The notes under the pieces: model-generated | What the model saw: only the letters and a program-made list of their open reading frames with translations | Databases searched by the model: none | What the model was told of the DNA's origin: nothing | Part shown: piece by piece, positions 1-11,084 of the stretch | How the letters are laid out: each line of letters opens with the position of its first letter | How positions within the stretch are numbered: the first letter of the stretch is position 1 | Assembly (NCBI GenBank): GCA_039704465.1 | Contig: JASFAU010000015.1 | Coordinates: forward strand, 854,126-918,125 | Length of the DNA: 64,000 nucleotides | DNA from: Plasmodiophora brassicae | Taxonomy: Eukaryota > Endomyxa > Phytomyxea > Plasmodiophorida > Plasmodiophoridae | Reading direction: 5' to 3' | Made by a program: the position numbers and the translations under genes

Positions 1-437
1 GCCAGCGCCTGCATCTGGTCGATCAGCGGGCGCATGTCGGCCACGATCTGGTCGATGTCGGATTTGCATCGCGCGACAACGGGATCGGACAGGTCCGGCT
101 GCATCGTCATGGACAACCGATCCGTCCCGCGGCGCTTGCGCCGGTCGACCTCCTCGGTCAGCGATTCCAGCAGGCGCAGGAAATCGGCCTCGTACGGGGC
201 GCGTCGCGATACAGGTTCGCATTCGAACTCGCGACGGAACGCCATGTCGTGCTGTTTCGCGCACGGGCCCAGGTCCGATTTCGTGTTGTAGAACAGGTCG
301 TGCGGGCAGAACCCGCAGATGTAGTACTTGCAGACGGCGTCGTCCCACCAGTGCTGGTCGGGCGCCTTCTTGTCCTCGTCCGCCAGGTTGCGGTCCTTGC
401 CCATCAGCTGGTCCAACAGCTCGCGTTGCGACAGCAT
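1..437 (-). CDS. LUC7L: LUC7-like U1 snRNP splicing factor, N-terminal part (runs off the left edge)
   Basis: Read on the minus strand from ATG at 437, the frame stays open to base 1 (145 codons) and is cut by the window edge. The opening resembles LUC7 proteins: a short helix with LLDQLMG, then a C3H-type finger with the order VCKYYICGFCPHDLF, then DLGPCAKQHD, which matches the conserved DLG-C-K-HD of the family. A charged, helical stretch with RLLESLTEEVDRRKRR follows, as in the coiled segment after the first LUC7 finger. LUC7 proteins belong to the U1 snRNP and help choose 5' splice sites in the nucleus. The second zinc finger and any RS tail would lie outside the window. No intron is seen in this part. 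Divergently arranged with the FYVE gene at 732. The family call is firm; which LUC7 paralogue is not resolvable. Confidence 0.86.
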   Translation of the reverse strand, partial: MLSQRELLDQLMGKDRNLADEDKKAPDQHWWDDAVCKYYICGFCPHDLFYNTKSDLGPCAKQHDMAFRREFECEPVSRRAPYEADFLRLLESLTEEVDRRKRRGTDRLSMTMQPDLSDPVVARCKSDIDQIVADMRPLIDQMQAL

Positions 438-731
438 GATCGTCCGATCGACGACAACGACGACGACGACGGCCGCCACTGGCGCAACTCCGCGACGGAC
501 CGCACTCGGCGCCCGTCCACCGACCTTCCGTTAAGTGGATTGCGCGTCTGTCGTCCGTCTAACACATTGACAGCGACGGTGTTCACGTGCATCGATAATA
601 CACACACACCGCTCGCGCGCGGGCTTGTTCGAGATACACATGGGGACGGGTAGCGTGCACGTACGCTCAAGATATTTCGAGCTGGGTACGCTGCAGCCGC
701 ATCGTCATCGGTGTGTCGGCGGCCGCCCTCG

Positions 732-2528
732 ATGCAGGAGCACCCGCAGAAGCTGATCCTGGGATGGATGGGGCACCTGGTCGCCCCGGTCTGGGTCGAT
801 AAGAAGGCGTACAACGCGTGCTACCATTGCAACGTGAAGTTCAGCTATTCGCACCAGCACCACTGCCGCCTGTGCGGGCACATGTACTGCTCCATGTGCA
901 CCGCGAAATACATGGTCAACTCGCAGTTCAAACGCAAGGACAAGGAGGGCCCCGATCGCGTCTGTTTCGGATGCCGCGACCAGTGCATGGAGCGCCGCGC
1001 CAAGTTCGTCAAGAACGAACCGCCGCTGCACCCGCAGATGGTCACGTACACGGACAAGGCGGGCGTCATGCACATCTACCCGCCCGTCTGGGTGAAGGCC
1101 GGGTCCTACGCCAACTGCAAGCTGTGCTATGGGGCGCTGACCTCCGGCAACACCCATCACTGCCGGGTGTGCGGCGACATGTTCGACAACGAGTGCACGA
1201 TCAAGATGGAGGTGCCGCCGATGTTCAAGAAGAAGATGAAGAAAGGCCCGGCTCGCGTCTGCATTGAATGCCGATACCAGATCATGGGCGGCGCAATCCT
1301 CGGTGAGACATCATGGCGGCACCGATTCGCCCGGCGGTCTGTTCTGGCGCTAACGCTCGCTCGTCGTTCCCCAGATGAGGGTCCGGCGCCTCCTCTGCTG
1401 ACGGCACCAAGCGCGAAGCCGGCCGGAGCGGCATTGTCAGCACAAGCGGATCCGTTGATGGTAATCGGGGTGCGATGGGAGGACAGCGATGTGCCACTGG
1501 CATCAGTGAACGTCGTCCCGGAAACAACGCTGGACGAGCTAAACGCTCGCCTGTTAAAGACGGTGCCGGCGTTACGCTCCGCTGAGTTCACCTACGTCTG
1601 CAGGGGAAGGCCCATCTTCCGCGAGCACTGGAGCGTGTTCAACGCCGAGTTCCTACGGAACGAGATCGTCATCCGCCCCGGAACCCTCGAGGTCGTCGAG
1701 GACCCGGTCGTTGACACGGCCGATGACGCAAAGGCCGCCCTCGATCCGGTCCCAAATCGTCAGCAGCAGCACCAGCACCAGCACCAGCAGCACCACCAAC
1801 AGCAGCAGCGACAGCAGAAGCCCGTTCAGCGACCGCATGCGGAAGAGGTCGCGTCCGATGAGGACGAGCCCGCGAAACCGTCGGTATTTGACGAGAATGG
1901 CTTGCTGTGCCGCCTGACACCCCGCTCAGGGCGCGTCCGAAACGAACGGATGACTTGAAGGTCAAGAGAGAATCGTCGCTGACGTCGGAGGTTGTCAAAC
2001 GCGTGGACCACACCAGGCAATCGTCAAGGTACGTTACTGCCCGCGTTGCTCTGCGACATGGCCCTGAGTTGTAGCAGTGGCACAAGGTCGAACGTTTCGG
2101 ATGCGGCAACGTCACCGACGACACGAACGGGCAGCACGACGGGCAACGCCAGGAGATATCCATCTGTGGACGTCAGTGGTCCCGCGCTGTCCAAGGACAT
2201 TAGCAGTACGAAGGTGGAGTCGCCGAGTGACCGCAAGGATGGACCGCAGGGCGGTCACGAGCAGGTCGTTCACTGCCGATGCAAGTTCGACTTCAAGACT
2301 GACAAGCCCAATTGCCTGCCGTGTGCCGCCGACGAGCTGTTAGGTGAGCAATAGGGAACCCGCGACGATACGTGCTGGAGGGTCGCCTGACTACGGTGAA
2401 CAGTGATCCTGAAACGGCCACAGAACAGCGGGTGGTGGTTGGCTGAGAACGCGCAGAAGGTCAAAGGCTGGGTGCCCGCCAAGTTCATGGCCATCCTTGA
2501 CGAGGTACCGGCCGACATCCACAAATGA
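732..2528 (+). CDS. Tandem FYVE zinc-finger protein with ubiquitin-like region and C-terminal SH3 domain
   Basis: Five-exon model: 732-1302, 1375-1879, 1930-2028, 2075-2343, 2404-2528, giving 522 residues. Two FYVE-type double-zinc domains sit at roughly residues 20-85 and 115-185, each with paired CxxC and the HHCRLCG / HHCRVCG core; FYVE domains bind PI3P on endosomal membranes. A region with a ubiquitin-like pattern (LDELNARLLKTVPAL ... FREHWSVFNAE) follows, then a Gln/His tract near 1762-1820, then an SH3 domain in the last 55 residues (DELLVI ... GWWLAEN ... GWVPAKFMAIL). The SH3 is created only by splicing at 2344-2403, which supports that intron. ATG 732 is chosen over the in-frame GTG upstream. 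The junction at 1880-1929 uses a weak GTCGGT donor, also seen in the DDX6-like gene; the acceptor at 2074 has a second AG three bases on (NAGNAG). Probable endosomal adaptor; partner unknown. Confidence 0.8.
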
Positions 2529-2855
2529 CACTATCTTATGTACTACAATACAATACGCTCCGTGTAAATCCCGCCTTTGCCATATCAGTCCCTCTCCGTT
2601 GTCACACAGCTAGCGATTGGGCTCCATGTGCTTCGCGTGTGAATGAGGTGTGACCGTTGACGACGCCATGTGGTCAGCGGTCGTCTATCTACACGACTAT
2701 GTGCAAGCGGATCCCATGGGCACGTGTAATCTTTTCGTTGCGGGCACCAAGATATCGTCGCTCCGGCACGAGTGTACTCGCAGCGATCTTGCATCGTCGA
2801 CTCGGCCCATACGAGCACATTCGCTGGCCTTGACGGACCGCCGACGAGGAGCGCC
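2529..2855. other. Intergenic region between the FYVE gene and the dynein-docking gene
   Basis: An AT-richer stretch directly after the FYVE stop (around 2529-2585) is likely its 3' UTR. The remainder is presumably promoter and 5' UTR of the coiled-coil gene whose ATG is at 2856. I see no conserved ORF, RNA gene or repeat here. Confidence 0.4.
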
Positions 2856-4581
2856 ATGGCGGAAATCGAGAACGACCAAGTCCCGGCAAAGCTGGACGAC
2901 GTGCTAGGCGACAAAGCGCCAAGCGATGCGAAAGGTACCAGCGGGCCGTCGTCCAGTTCAGGACCGTCGAACCTGTCTGCCGATGTGCTCGGGCGTGACG
3001 AGATCCAGAAACAATTCCGGGCGTTTGAGAACGCGTTCCGCCTGCGCAGGGAGGCACGAGGCCTGATCCCGCGCCTGCACCAGCAGCAGATCAGCAAGCT
3101 GTCGGCGATCAGCGAGAAGAAACGATGGGACCTGTCGTTGGAGACGGAGACCATGCGCAAGAAGACCGGCGCGCGCTCGATCGAGCAGATCGAGGCCCTC
3201 CACGAACAGGCGGAACGATACGGCGCCCTGGTCAAGAACGAGACGCTGCGCAACGAACAGATCGAACGCGACATCCGCGACGTCGAGACGCGCATCGTCT
3301 CGCTGAAGATGTCAACGGGCGGCGTCGGCAGCGAGCTGAAACGCTCGCATCAGCTGGAGCGCAAGATCAAGAACCACGAGAACCTGCTCGACAAGGCGCT
3401 CGTCAAGTTCAACGAGGCGTCGAACAGCAACCAGCAGCTGAAGGACGTCATCGATTTCCTGCGCCGCGAACGGCTCGTCTTCGACAGCGTCCAGGACAAG
3501 ATGCTGCGGGAGATCCGCGACAAGCGCGCCGCCACCAGCGACATGCTCGTCCGCAGCGAGGCGTTCGGCAAGGACGCCGACGGGTTCCAGCAGCAGATGC
3601 GCCACATCAAGGACGCTGTCGATCAGGAGTTCCGCGTACGTCTGCCCGCCCACCAGTGTTCGGCTCGGCTCGGGCGCACGGGCACTGACTCGTCGCTGGT
3701 AGGCCCTGGAACGCGGCTGGCACGAGATCGCCGCGTCGTTGGCGGACCAGGAGGAGGTGATGGATGAGCTGGACAAGTCGCACCAGAACGACCTGCAGAA
3801 GCGGGCGGAATTGCACGCGAAGCACGGGGAGCGGGAGCGCGACCTGGCCGGCAGGTTGCGCGCCGCCGAGGCAGCCATCACCGACAAGCGGGAGGCGATC
3901 CGGGCGGCCAGGGCGCGTATCGAGCAGACCGAGAGGCAGTTCGAGGACGTGCGCCGGGCGACCTCGATCGAAAGCATCGACGCGCTCGTGGACGGGTTCC
4001 TGAAGGCCGAGGAGGACAACTTCCACCTGTACAAGCAGATCGGCGCCCTGCAGGAAGGCATCGAGACGGTCGACGACGAGATCGTCGCCGCCCAGGCCGA
4101 GCTTCAAAAGTACCGCAACCGGCAGGCTGGGCGCCCCAATGAGTCCAACACCGAGCGCATGACGCGTTCGCTGGCGAAGAAGGTGGCCGCCATCGTCAAG
4201 GAGTACGAGGAGTCCAGCAAGGACGCCCAGGAGGCCACCGCAACGCTCGTGTCCATCTGCCGGCACGTCGCCGACATCTCCCACGAGATTGGCACCGGGG
4301 AGAGGCGGTCCGCGACGGCGTACGGCGAGATGAACGACACAACGGTCGCCGAGGAGCTGGCCACGATCGAGGAAGTCGTCGTGGACCTGTTGAACAAGTT
4401 CGTCGCGCAGAAAGGCGAGAACGGCGTCGGCGACGTCCGCCTGCTGATGCGCCAGATCCGGGTGCAGGACGTGGCGATCGTACCGCCGACCGTTGAGGAA
4501 GACGACCTCGACGACGATGCCGCCGGCGCCGCCCACGAAGGTGCCGCTGCGCCGCACGCTCCTCGACGCGACAATAAATGA
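2856..4581 (+). CDS. Outer dynein arm docking complex coiled-coil protein (ODA1/CCDC63/CCDC114 family)
   Basis: Two exons, 2856-3635 and 3703-4581, give 552 residues. The 67-bp intron (GTACGT...TAG) joins QEFR to ALERGW in frame. After a low-complexity acidic/serine N-terminus (about 60 residues) nearly the whole protein is coiled coil. The segment LERKIKNHENLLDKALVKFN followed by QQLKDVIDFLRRERLVFD is the hallmark of the ODA1/CCDC63/CCDC114 family. A second family-like motif is FLKAEEDNFHLYKQI. These proteins anchor outer dynein arms to axonemal doublet microtubules, so the organism should build motile cilia. The tail is acidic (EEDDLDDDAAG). ATG 2856 sits in a GCGCCATGG context; the open frame upstream begins only with a GTG. 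The stop codon overlaps an AATAAA that may be the poly(A) signal. Convergent with the LRR gene, 67 bp away. Confidence 0.88.
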
Positions 4582-4648
4582 ACACGCGTGCGCTAACATG
4601 GCCATGTGATGATGTCTATGAGGTGGCGCGCACGCGCAGTCGTCATTA

Positions 4649-6851
4649 TTATTGCGGAGACACGGCGATCGGCTCGGCGGACGGGTCGGCGGGTTCGCCG
4701 TGCGCTGCAGCTGCCCCGTCGCCTTCTCCGTCGGTAGCGGCGTCGGGGTGGAGAAGTGCGTACCGGGCGCGTTCCAGGAACTCGGGGATGCCCTGGCCGC
4801 TGCTGTGCCTCTGCTGGATGGCGTGGCATTTGGCGCGCACCGCCGTCATCGTCGCCTGGAACTTGAGCTTCTCCCGTCGCTGCTGTTCGATCGCCGCCTT
4901 GAGTTGCTCGGGCGTTGTCTCGAACGTGACGTCGCTGAGCGCGTTTAACCGCTCCTGCTCGCCGGCGACTTGCTCCTCCATGGCCGTGCGCTGCGTCCGC
5001 TCTTGATCCAGCTGCGCCTCCTTCGTGGCGATCTGCTTCGCGAACGCGGCCCGATTCGCGCCGAACTCCTTCGACTTGGCCGCCATCTTCGCCTGGAGGT
5101 CGGCGAGCTTGGCCTCCTCGCCGGCCAGCTGCTTCTCCGCCTCGTCGCGCTTCGCCTGCTGCCCCAGCCGGAAATGCATCTTCTCGTCGTTGATCACCTG
5201 CAGGTCCGCCAGCGCCTTCTCCACCTCCTGCTTCTCCGCCAGCAGCGTCTCCTGCAGGTCGCCCAGGCTCGCCAGCACGTTCTCCAGCTCGGCGATGTCC
5301 TCCCGGAGCCGTTTCGGGACCTACGGAAACGCCATCAGCAACAGGTTGGCGCTAAGCGCACAGACGGGCGTGTCGGCGTGGTCGACCTGGTTGCGGATCT
5401 GTGCCAGGTTCCGTCGGCAGAACGACCGGATCTTGGCCAGCTTCGAATGGTCCATGCGGTTGCCTCGCAGCTCGGCGGTCGTGATGGTCGTATTGCCCTG
5501 CAGTTCATCGAGGACGATCTGGCCCGCCGACGACGATATGTAGTTGTCGCGCAGGCGCAGGACGCGCAGGGCGCAGTCGGCGTTGGCCCCTATAGCAGTC
5601 GCCAGGGCGACGGCGCCGTCGTCGGCGACCTTGCACGACGACAGGTCGAGGTGCACGAGCGACAGGTTGCCGACGATGGCCTCGGCGAGGGCAATGGCCG
5701 TCGGGTCGCGAACATCGTTCGACGACAGGTCCAACGCGGTCAGGACGCGGTTGCGGGTCAGGGCGCGCGCGATGGCCACGCCGCCCGACTCCCCGATCCC
5801 GTTCCGCGACAGGTTCACGCTCGTGATCGTCGACGACGCCGCTAACGCATGGGCAATGGCGATCGCGCCTGGATCGCCCATGCTGTTCGCGTGCACGTCG
5901 AGGACGACCAGGGTCCGATTCGAGATAAGGGCGTCCGTCATATCAGGGACGCCCGCGTCCAGCGCGTTGTCCCCGAGGTTGACCGTCACCAGCGTCGCAT
6001 TGGCCTGGAACAGGGCGGCCAGGGATCGCGCTGCGTCAGCGCCGATGCCGTTCGCCGACAGGTCGACGTGTCGCAGGTCGCGGTTGCGTTGCAGGGCGTC
6101 GCAGAGCAGGGCGCATCCTCGCGCGCCAACCCGGTTCCTGGCCAGGTTCAGCGACGTGATCGACCGGTTCAGGCGCAGCATCTGCCCGACGGCGCTCGCG
6201 TCCGCATCGGTGATGCCGTTGCCGGACAGAATCAGCTGTGCGACAGCAAAGTGTCGGGCCAGGGCTTCGCAGACGGGTCGAACCGGCGACGATGCCGCCA
6301 CCGACGAGCCGACTGCAGGGCGCTGGCCGGACAGGTCCAGCAGGTGGAGCTGGCGTAGACCGGGGAGCGCGCCCGCTATCACCGTGCCCCCATCGAATCC
6401 GATGCGGTTCCCTGCCAGGCGAAGTTCGTTCAGGGCGGGGCTGCCGTCCAGAAGCGGCTGGAGCGCCGCCATGGCGTAGTCGTCCAACGCTGTCGTATGG
6501 CCAGATTACAAGCGCATCCTTTGGCAGGCGGTCGCGAACCCCTACCATTGTCGGACAGGTCGAGGACCTTCAGCTGCCCTGACGGAATGCATTTCGACAG
6601 CGCAGCGCACGCGTGCAGGCCGACCCGGAAGTGTCGCAGGACGAGAACGCCGTCATCACCTGCGCGGCGAAGCCGGCGTTTATCCAGTGACGTAGGAACG
6701 GATACCCAGCAGCGCCCGCCGTACTGTATTGCATGGCGTCCGCCTGTGCGCGCGCACGCAGCAGATCGAGCGCCTTGCCGGACGGGCGCTCATCGTTGTC
6801 CCTGCAGATGGCCGGGAACACGTCGCCGATCAGCTTGTCCAGCTTCTCCAT
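4649..6851 (-). CDS. Ribonuclease-inhibitor-type LRR protein with C-terminal coiled coil
   Basis: Four exons on the minus strand (6851-6725, 6659-6546, 6489-5387, 5320-4649) total 2016 nt, 671 residues. The introns join the LRR phase cleanly, for example LKVLDLSDN to ALDDYAMAALQ. About 10-11 RNI-type repeats of about 28 residues follow (LxxLDLSxNxIGxxGAxAIAxAL...). The LRR block ends in SKLAKIRSFCRRNLAQIRNQ and passes into about 150 residues of coiled coil (VPKRLREDIAELENVLASL...). The tail is Ala/Gly/Glu rich. LRR-plus-coiled-coil proteins of this size are common at centrosomes and cilia (LRRC45, TCTE1 and similar), which would suit its neighbour, the dynein docking protein, but I cannot assign an orthologue. 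The 5321-5386 intron has a weak GTCGAC donor; without it the LRR frame stops at once. Confidence 0.78.
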
Positions 6852-7443
6852 TCGTGGCCCGCACTAACCACCACTGGCGCCAGGGGCGTACCCCGTCGAA
6901 CCCCGACCCTAATCAGCTCGGATCGATACGCGTGGTGTAGGAATAACTTGGAACGGTTACAAACACGCACACACGCAGTATTGTCCAGAACAAGCCACGG
7001 CGTACGGACAGGTCCCGGGCGTGCCACGGCCGTCCTCCGGTTGTACTATTTGCCTACCTTCGAACGCACTCGCCACTCGGGAGCAGAACAGCCCCATCCT
7101 CCAGGCGCAGCGTCGCGGCAGGGCCCGCAAAAACGAGGGCCGCAAAACCAGGCGACGGGTCAGATTTTCGTGCTGCGCCGCGTGGCGGCGTGGGCGCGCG
7201 CGTCACGTGTCGATGTGTGTACGTCGCACAAGAATAAAATATCCGCGTGGGTGGGTGGGGGGGGCGGCAGCGGCGCGGGGGCTCGGGGGGCGGATTTTCC
7301 GTCCGGTCTCGCTCGCGATCCAGGGGCGGGCGGGCGGGCGGCGAGAGGGCAAAATCTCGCGTCGCTCATTTTTGGTTTCTGGTGGGTTGTTGGCGCGTGA
7401 TCCGGTCGCCGGTCGTCGTGGGGTAGCGGGGTCGACCAGCGTC
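6852..7443. promoter_or_regulatory. Divergent intergenic region between the LRR gene and the ADP/ATP carrier
   Basis: About 590 bp separate two divergent start codons, so this should hold both promoters. A TATA-like AATAAAATA lies near 7231-7240, followed by a very G-rich tract (about 7240-7300) just upstream of the carrier ATG, plausible as 5' UTR or core promoter. Open frames through the tract are long only because it is GC-rich. No transcription start can be fixed from sequence alone. Confidence 0.35.
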
Positions 7444-8421
7444 ATGGCAGGCGGGGACAGCAAGAAGTCAAGCGGGGTGGATGCGGCCGCCGGCGTGTCG
7501 TACTCGAAGTTCGCCACCGATTTCGCCCTGGGCGGCGTGTCCGGCACCGTCGCCAAGACGCTGACGGCGCCGATCGAGCGTGTCAAGCTGATCATCCAGA
7601 CGCAGGATGCGAACCCGAGGATCCGGTCCGGCGAGGTGCCGCGCTACACCGGCATCGTCGACTGCTTCCGGCGGGTGCGCGCCGAGCAGGGCTTCGCCGC
7701 GTTCTGGCGAGGCAACTTCACCAACTGCGTCCGGTATTTCCCGACGCAGGCCATCAACCTGGCGTCCAAGGACACCATCAAGGGCATGTTCCCGAAGTAC
7801 GACCCGAAGACGCACTTCTGGCCGTTCTTTGGCGTCAACATGGCGTCGGGCGGCGCCGCCGGCGCCTTCTCGCTCATGTTCGTCTACCCGCTCGACTACG
7901 CGCGTACGCGCCTGGCGTCCGACGTCGGCACCGGCAAGAAGCAGTTCAACGGTCTGCTGGACTGCCTGGTGAAGAGCAGCAAGGGGCCGAAGGGGTTCTT
8001 CGGCCTGTACCAGGGGTTCGGCGTCTCCGTCGCCGGCATCATCCCGTACCGGGGCGTTCAGTTCGGCCTGAACGACACGATCAAGGGCGTCAACCCGTGG
8101 GACAAGGACACGACCGTGGTCGGCATCGTCTCGAAGTGGGTCGGCGCGCAGGTCTCCGTCATCATGTCCGGGTACGTGACGTACCCGTTCGACACGGTCC
8201 GGCGTCGCCTGCAGATGGAGGCGGAGAAGCCCATTGCCGAACGCCTGTACACGGGCCCGATGCACTGTTTCAACCGCATCCTCAAGGACGAGGGCTCCAA
8301 GGCGCTGTTCAAGGGCGCCGGCGCCAACATCCTGCGTGGCACCGGCGCCGCCCTGGTCCTCGTCATCTACGGCGAGCTGCAGGCCTGGCTCGGCATCGAA
8401 GGTGCCGCTGGCGGTGAGTAA
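7444..8421 (+). CDS. ANT: Mitochondrial ADP/ATP carrier (adenine nucleotide translocase)
   Basis: A single uninterrupted exon of 325 residues with the three tandem mitochondrial-carrier modules. The module signatures are APIERVK (PxExxK variant), YPLDYARTR and YPFDTVRRR, each of the Px[D/E]xx[K/R] kind. Other family hallmarks are FWRGNFTNCVRYFPTQA, DYARTRLASDVG and GLYQGFGVSVAGI. The protein exchanges matrix ATP for cytosolic ADP across the inner mitochondrial membrane. The nucleotide-carrier signature normally written RRRMMM reads RRRLQM here, which is unusual. The phrase TQDANPRIRSGEVPRYTGI resembles carriers of stramenopiles more than animal ones, from memory. ATG 7444 is chosen because it gives the usual short N-terminus; the frame runs upstream to 7021 with no carrier similarity. 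An AATAAA lies 146 bp after the stop. Confidence 0.96.
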   Translation: MAGGDSKKSSGVDAAAGVSYSKFATDFALGGVSGTVAKTLTAPIERVKLIIQTQDANPRIRSGEVPRYTGIVDCFRRVRAEQGFAAFWRGNFTNCVRYFPTQAINLASKDTIKGMFPKYDPKTHFWPFFGVNMASGGAAGAFSLMFVYPLDYARTRLASDVGTGKKQFNGLLDCLVKSSKGPKGFFGLYQGFGVSVAGIIPYRGVQFGLNDTIKGVNPWDKDTTVVGIVSKWVGAQVSVIMSGYVTYPFDTVRRRLQMEAEKPIAERLYTGPMHCFNRILKDEGSKALFKGAGANILRGTGAALVLVIYGELQAWLGIEGAAGGE

Positions 8422-8886
8422 TCGCCCGCGCACGACGACCCTGCGACTCCTCCCACACCGGAACCCGTGAGTGCGGCACGCCATGCCTGCGTTTCTAACT
8501 CTCTCTGTGTGTGTGTCCGAATCTGACTGTCGCCTTTGCTGCGTGTCGCAGATGGATAACGATTTGAATAAAACGCATCCAGATGATCAGCCTGGTATGG
8601 TCCGCGGGCGTTGGATAGGATGGTAGGTAGTTACTTCGGGCGCGCGGGGGAGACCCCTACGACTACGTAAACGCAGCCGGCCCTCCTCCTGGAACCCGCG
8701 AACGCTCCCCGCGTGTAGCAGCTGGTCGCGACTTGGAGCCATCATCCGGGCGGTGCGCCCTGTTGGATGGTCACTGGCGGTAGCGGTGGTGGTGGTGGAG
8801 CGCACTTTGTTGCAGTTCAAAATCCGTGGCAAGCCGGGCGAACGGACGGACGGCCATCGTTGCGGCCCCCGACCATCGCGTCACGG
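8422..8886. other. Intergenic region between the ADP/ATP carrier and the DDX6-like gene
   Basis: Contains the likely 3' UTR of the carrier with a poly(A) signal (8567-8572) and then the upstream region of the helicase gene. No supported ORF, RNA gene or repeat. Confidence 0.4.
8567..8572 (+). promoter_or_regulatory. Candidate poly(A) signal AATAAA of the ADP/ATP carrier gene
   Basis: Canonical hexamer on the coding strand, 146 bp after the carrier stop codon, in a locally AT-richer context. Position and orientation fit a cleavage/polyadenylation signal; not tested. Confidence 0.5.
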
Positions 8887-11084
8887 ATGGCAGATCCGCG
8901 ATCGACGACGACGACGACGTCCGCGTCCAGGGTCGCCCCGGGGCCCGGTCCAGGGCCGGCGCCGCGTCCCGCTCAGCAACCGTCCGCCGCCGGCGCGCCC
9001 ATGCCCCACCCGCCGTACTACTATCCGGCGCAGGCGCCCGCTGCCGGCGCAGGTCGGTCGCCGCGTCGCTCGACCTCCGACGCACACACACGCACCGCGT
9101 CTCTGACGTTGTCGTGGCTGATATATAGACCCCTACGTCGTGTACGGTCACCAGGCGCCACCGTACAATCCGGCGGCGCAGTTCCCGCCGCCAGCAGGCG
9201 TCTACCCGGGCGCGTACGCCGGCCCGCCCACTGCACAATACTACACGCCGGCCGGCTACCAACAATATGTACGTCGTTATTCGTTCGGGTGCTGTTCCTC
9301 GCCTTCGGTTGCTGCACATTGATATTCGACCGCCGTCGCACGTGGCTTGGTCGTTGTCGTCGTTTCGACCTTTCCGAATGCGATGGACGGGGTGCGTTCA
9401 CGAGGCCGGCTAATTCCACCCTGTGTATGCATAGGCTCCGTCGCCGTATTATGTCCCGTATCAGCAGCAGCAGCAGCAGCATCAGCAGGCACCGCAGCGA
9501 CAGCAGCCGTCGTTTCCGGGGCCGCCCCACCAACCATCGCAACCGCCGATGTATTACAAGCCGCCCGCGAGGCCACCGAATGATGAACGCGGGCCCGCGC
9601 CGCCTGCACCTGCACCCACAATGTCGCACGCACAGGTCGGCGCGCGTCCGTTCACCGCCCTCGTACCGCGGGTCGTCTGATCCTGCTAGCAAAGATTGCG
9701 ATGCAGACGACCACGAACGCGGCGCCGGACGCGAACCAGCCGACCGGGGCGGCGAGGAGCGCATCGCCCGCCGGAACGCGGGCACCGGCCCCGACTCTCA
9801 ACGGAGCGGACTGGAAGGCGTCGCTCAGCCTGCCGCCGAAGGACGGGCGTATCGTCACGGCGGACGTCAGCGCGACGCGCGGCAACGAGTTCGAGGATTT
9901 CCACTTGAAGCGGGAACTGCTGATGGGCATCTTCGAGATGGGGTTCGAGAAGCCGTCGCCGATCCAGGAGGAGAGCATCCCGCTGATCCTCCTCGGGTAC
10001 GACGTGCTTGCCCGCGCGAAGAACGGCACGGGCAAGACGGCGTCGTTCGTGATCCCGCTGCTGGAGAACTGCGACAGCGCCAAGGACCACACGCAGGCGC
10101 TGGTCCTCGTCCCGACCCGCGAGCTGGCGCTGCAGACGAGCGCGGTCATCAAGCAGCTGGCGCGCCACCTGAACATCAACGTCATGGTGTCGTTCGGCGG
10201 CACGAACCTGAAGGACGACATCATCCGGCTGATGAAACCCGTGCACGTCATTGTCGCCACGCCCGGCCGCGTCCTGGACCTGGCCCGCAAGGGCGTCGCC
10301 AACCTGTCCAAGACCCGGTCGGTCGTCATGGACGAGGCCGACAAGTTGCTGTCGCCCGAGTTCGTCCCCGTCATCGAGTCGATCCTCGGGTTCACGCCCA
10401 AGGACCGCCAGCTGCTGCTCTTCTCGGCGACGTTCCCCAGGAGCGTCAAGCAGTTCAAAGGTGCCGCTCTGCGCGCCCGGGGCGTACATGCTGCTGCTGG
10501 GCGCCCGCTGACGTGTGTGTGCTGCGTGCGCAGATGACTGGATGCCCAAGGCGTACGAGATCAACCTGATGGACGAGCTGACGCTGAGGGGCGTCACGCA
10601 GTACTATGCGTTCGTCGACGAACGGCAGAAGGTGCACTGCCTGTCGACCCTGTTCCGGAAGCTGGAGATCAACCAGGCGATCATCTTCTGCAATTCGGTG
10701 GCGCGCGTCGAGCTGCTCGCCAAGAAGATCACCGAGATGGGCTCCTCCTGTTTCTACATTCACGCGCGCATGCACCAGGACCATCGCAACCGCGTGTTTC
10801 ACGACTTTCGCAACGGCGCGTGCCGGAACCTGGTCTGCACCGACCTGTTCACCAGGGGCATCGACATCCAGTCCGTCAACGTCGTCATCAACTTTGACTT
10901 CCCGAAGTCCAGCGAGACCTACCTGCATCGGATCGGGCGCGCCGGCCGGTTCGGCCACCTCGGCCTGGCGATCAACTTCATCAGCGACCAGGACAGGGCG
11001 ACGCTGTACAGGATCGAGCAGGAGCTGGGCACCGAGGTCAAACCCATCCCGCCCGTCATCGACAAGTCGCTGTACGTCATCTGA
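8887..11084 (+). CDS. DHH1: DEAD-box ATP-dependent RNA helicase of the DDX6/Dhh1 type with a Pro/Gln/Tyr-rich N-terminal extension
   Basis: Five exons (8887-9052, 9129-9268, 9435-9635, 9695-10460, 10534-11084) sum to 1824 nt, 607 residues. The first three exons encode a disordered extension rich in Pro, Gln and Tyr. The helicase core shows all motifs in order: Q motif region [54 protein letters not shown] and [10 protein letters not shown]. Flanking wording ([37 protein letters not shown]) is that of DDX6/Dhh1, which represses translation and promotes decapping in cytoplasmic P-bodies. The 73-bp intron at 10461-10533 lies inside the core, joining QFK to [10 protein letters not shown]. The second intron is 166 bp, long for this genome. 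ATG 8887 is the first in the reading frame of exon 1. Confidence 0.93.

Noticed and set aside
34..653. Plus-strand frames at the left edge
   Set aside because: They lie antisense to the LUC7-like gene or in its upstream region and lack coding character.
7021..7443. N-terminal extension of the ADP/ATP carrier
   Set aside because: The upstream frame is open only because the DNA is G-rich; it has no carrier similarity and ANT proteins start near residue 1 of the chosen model.
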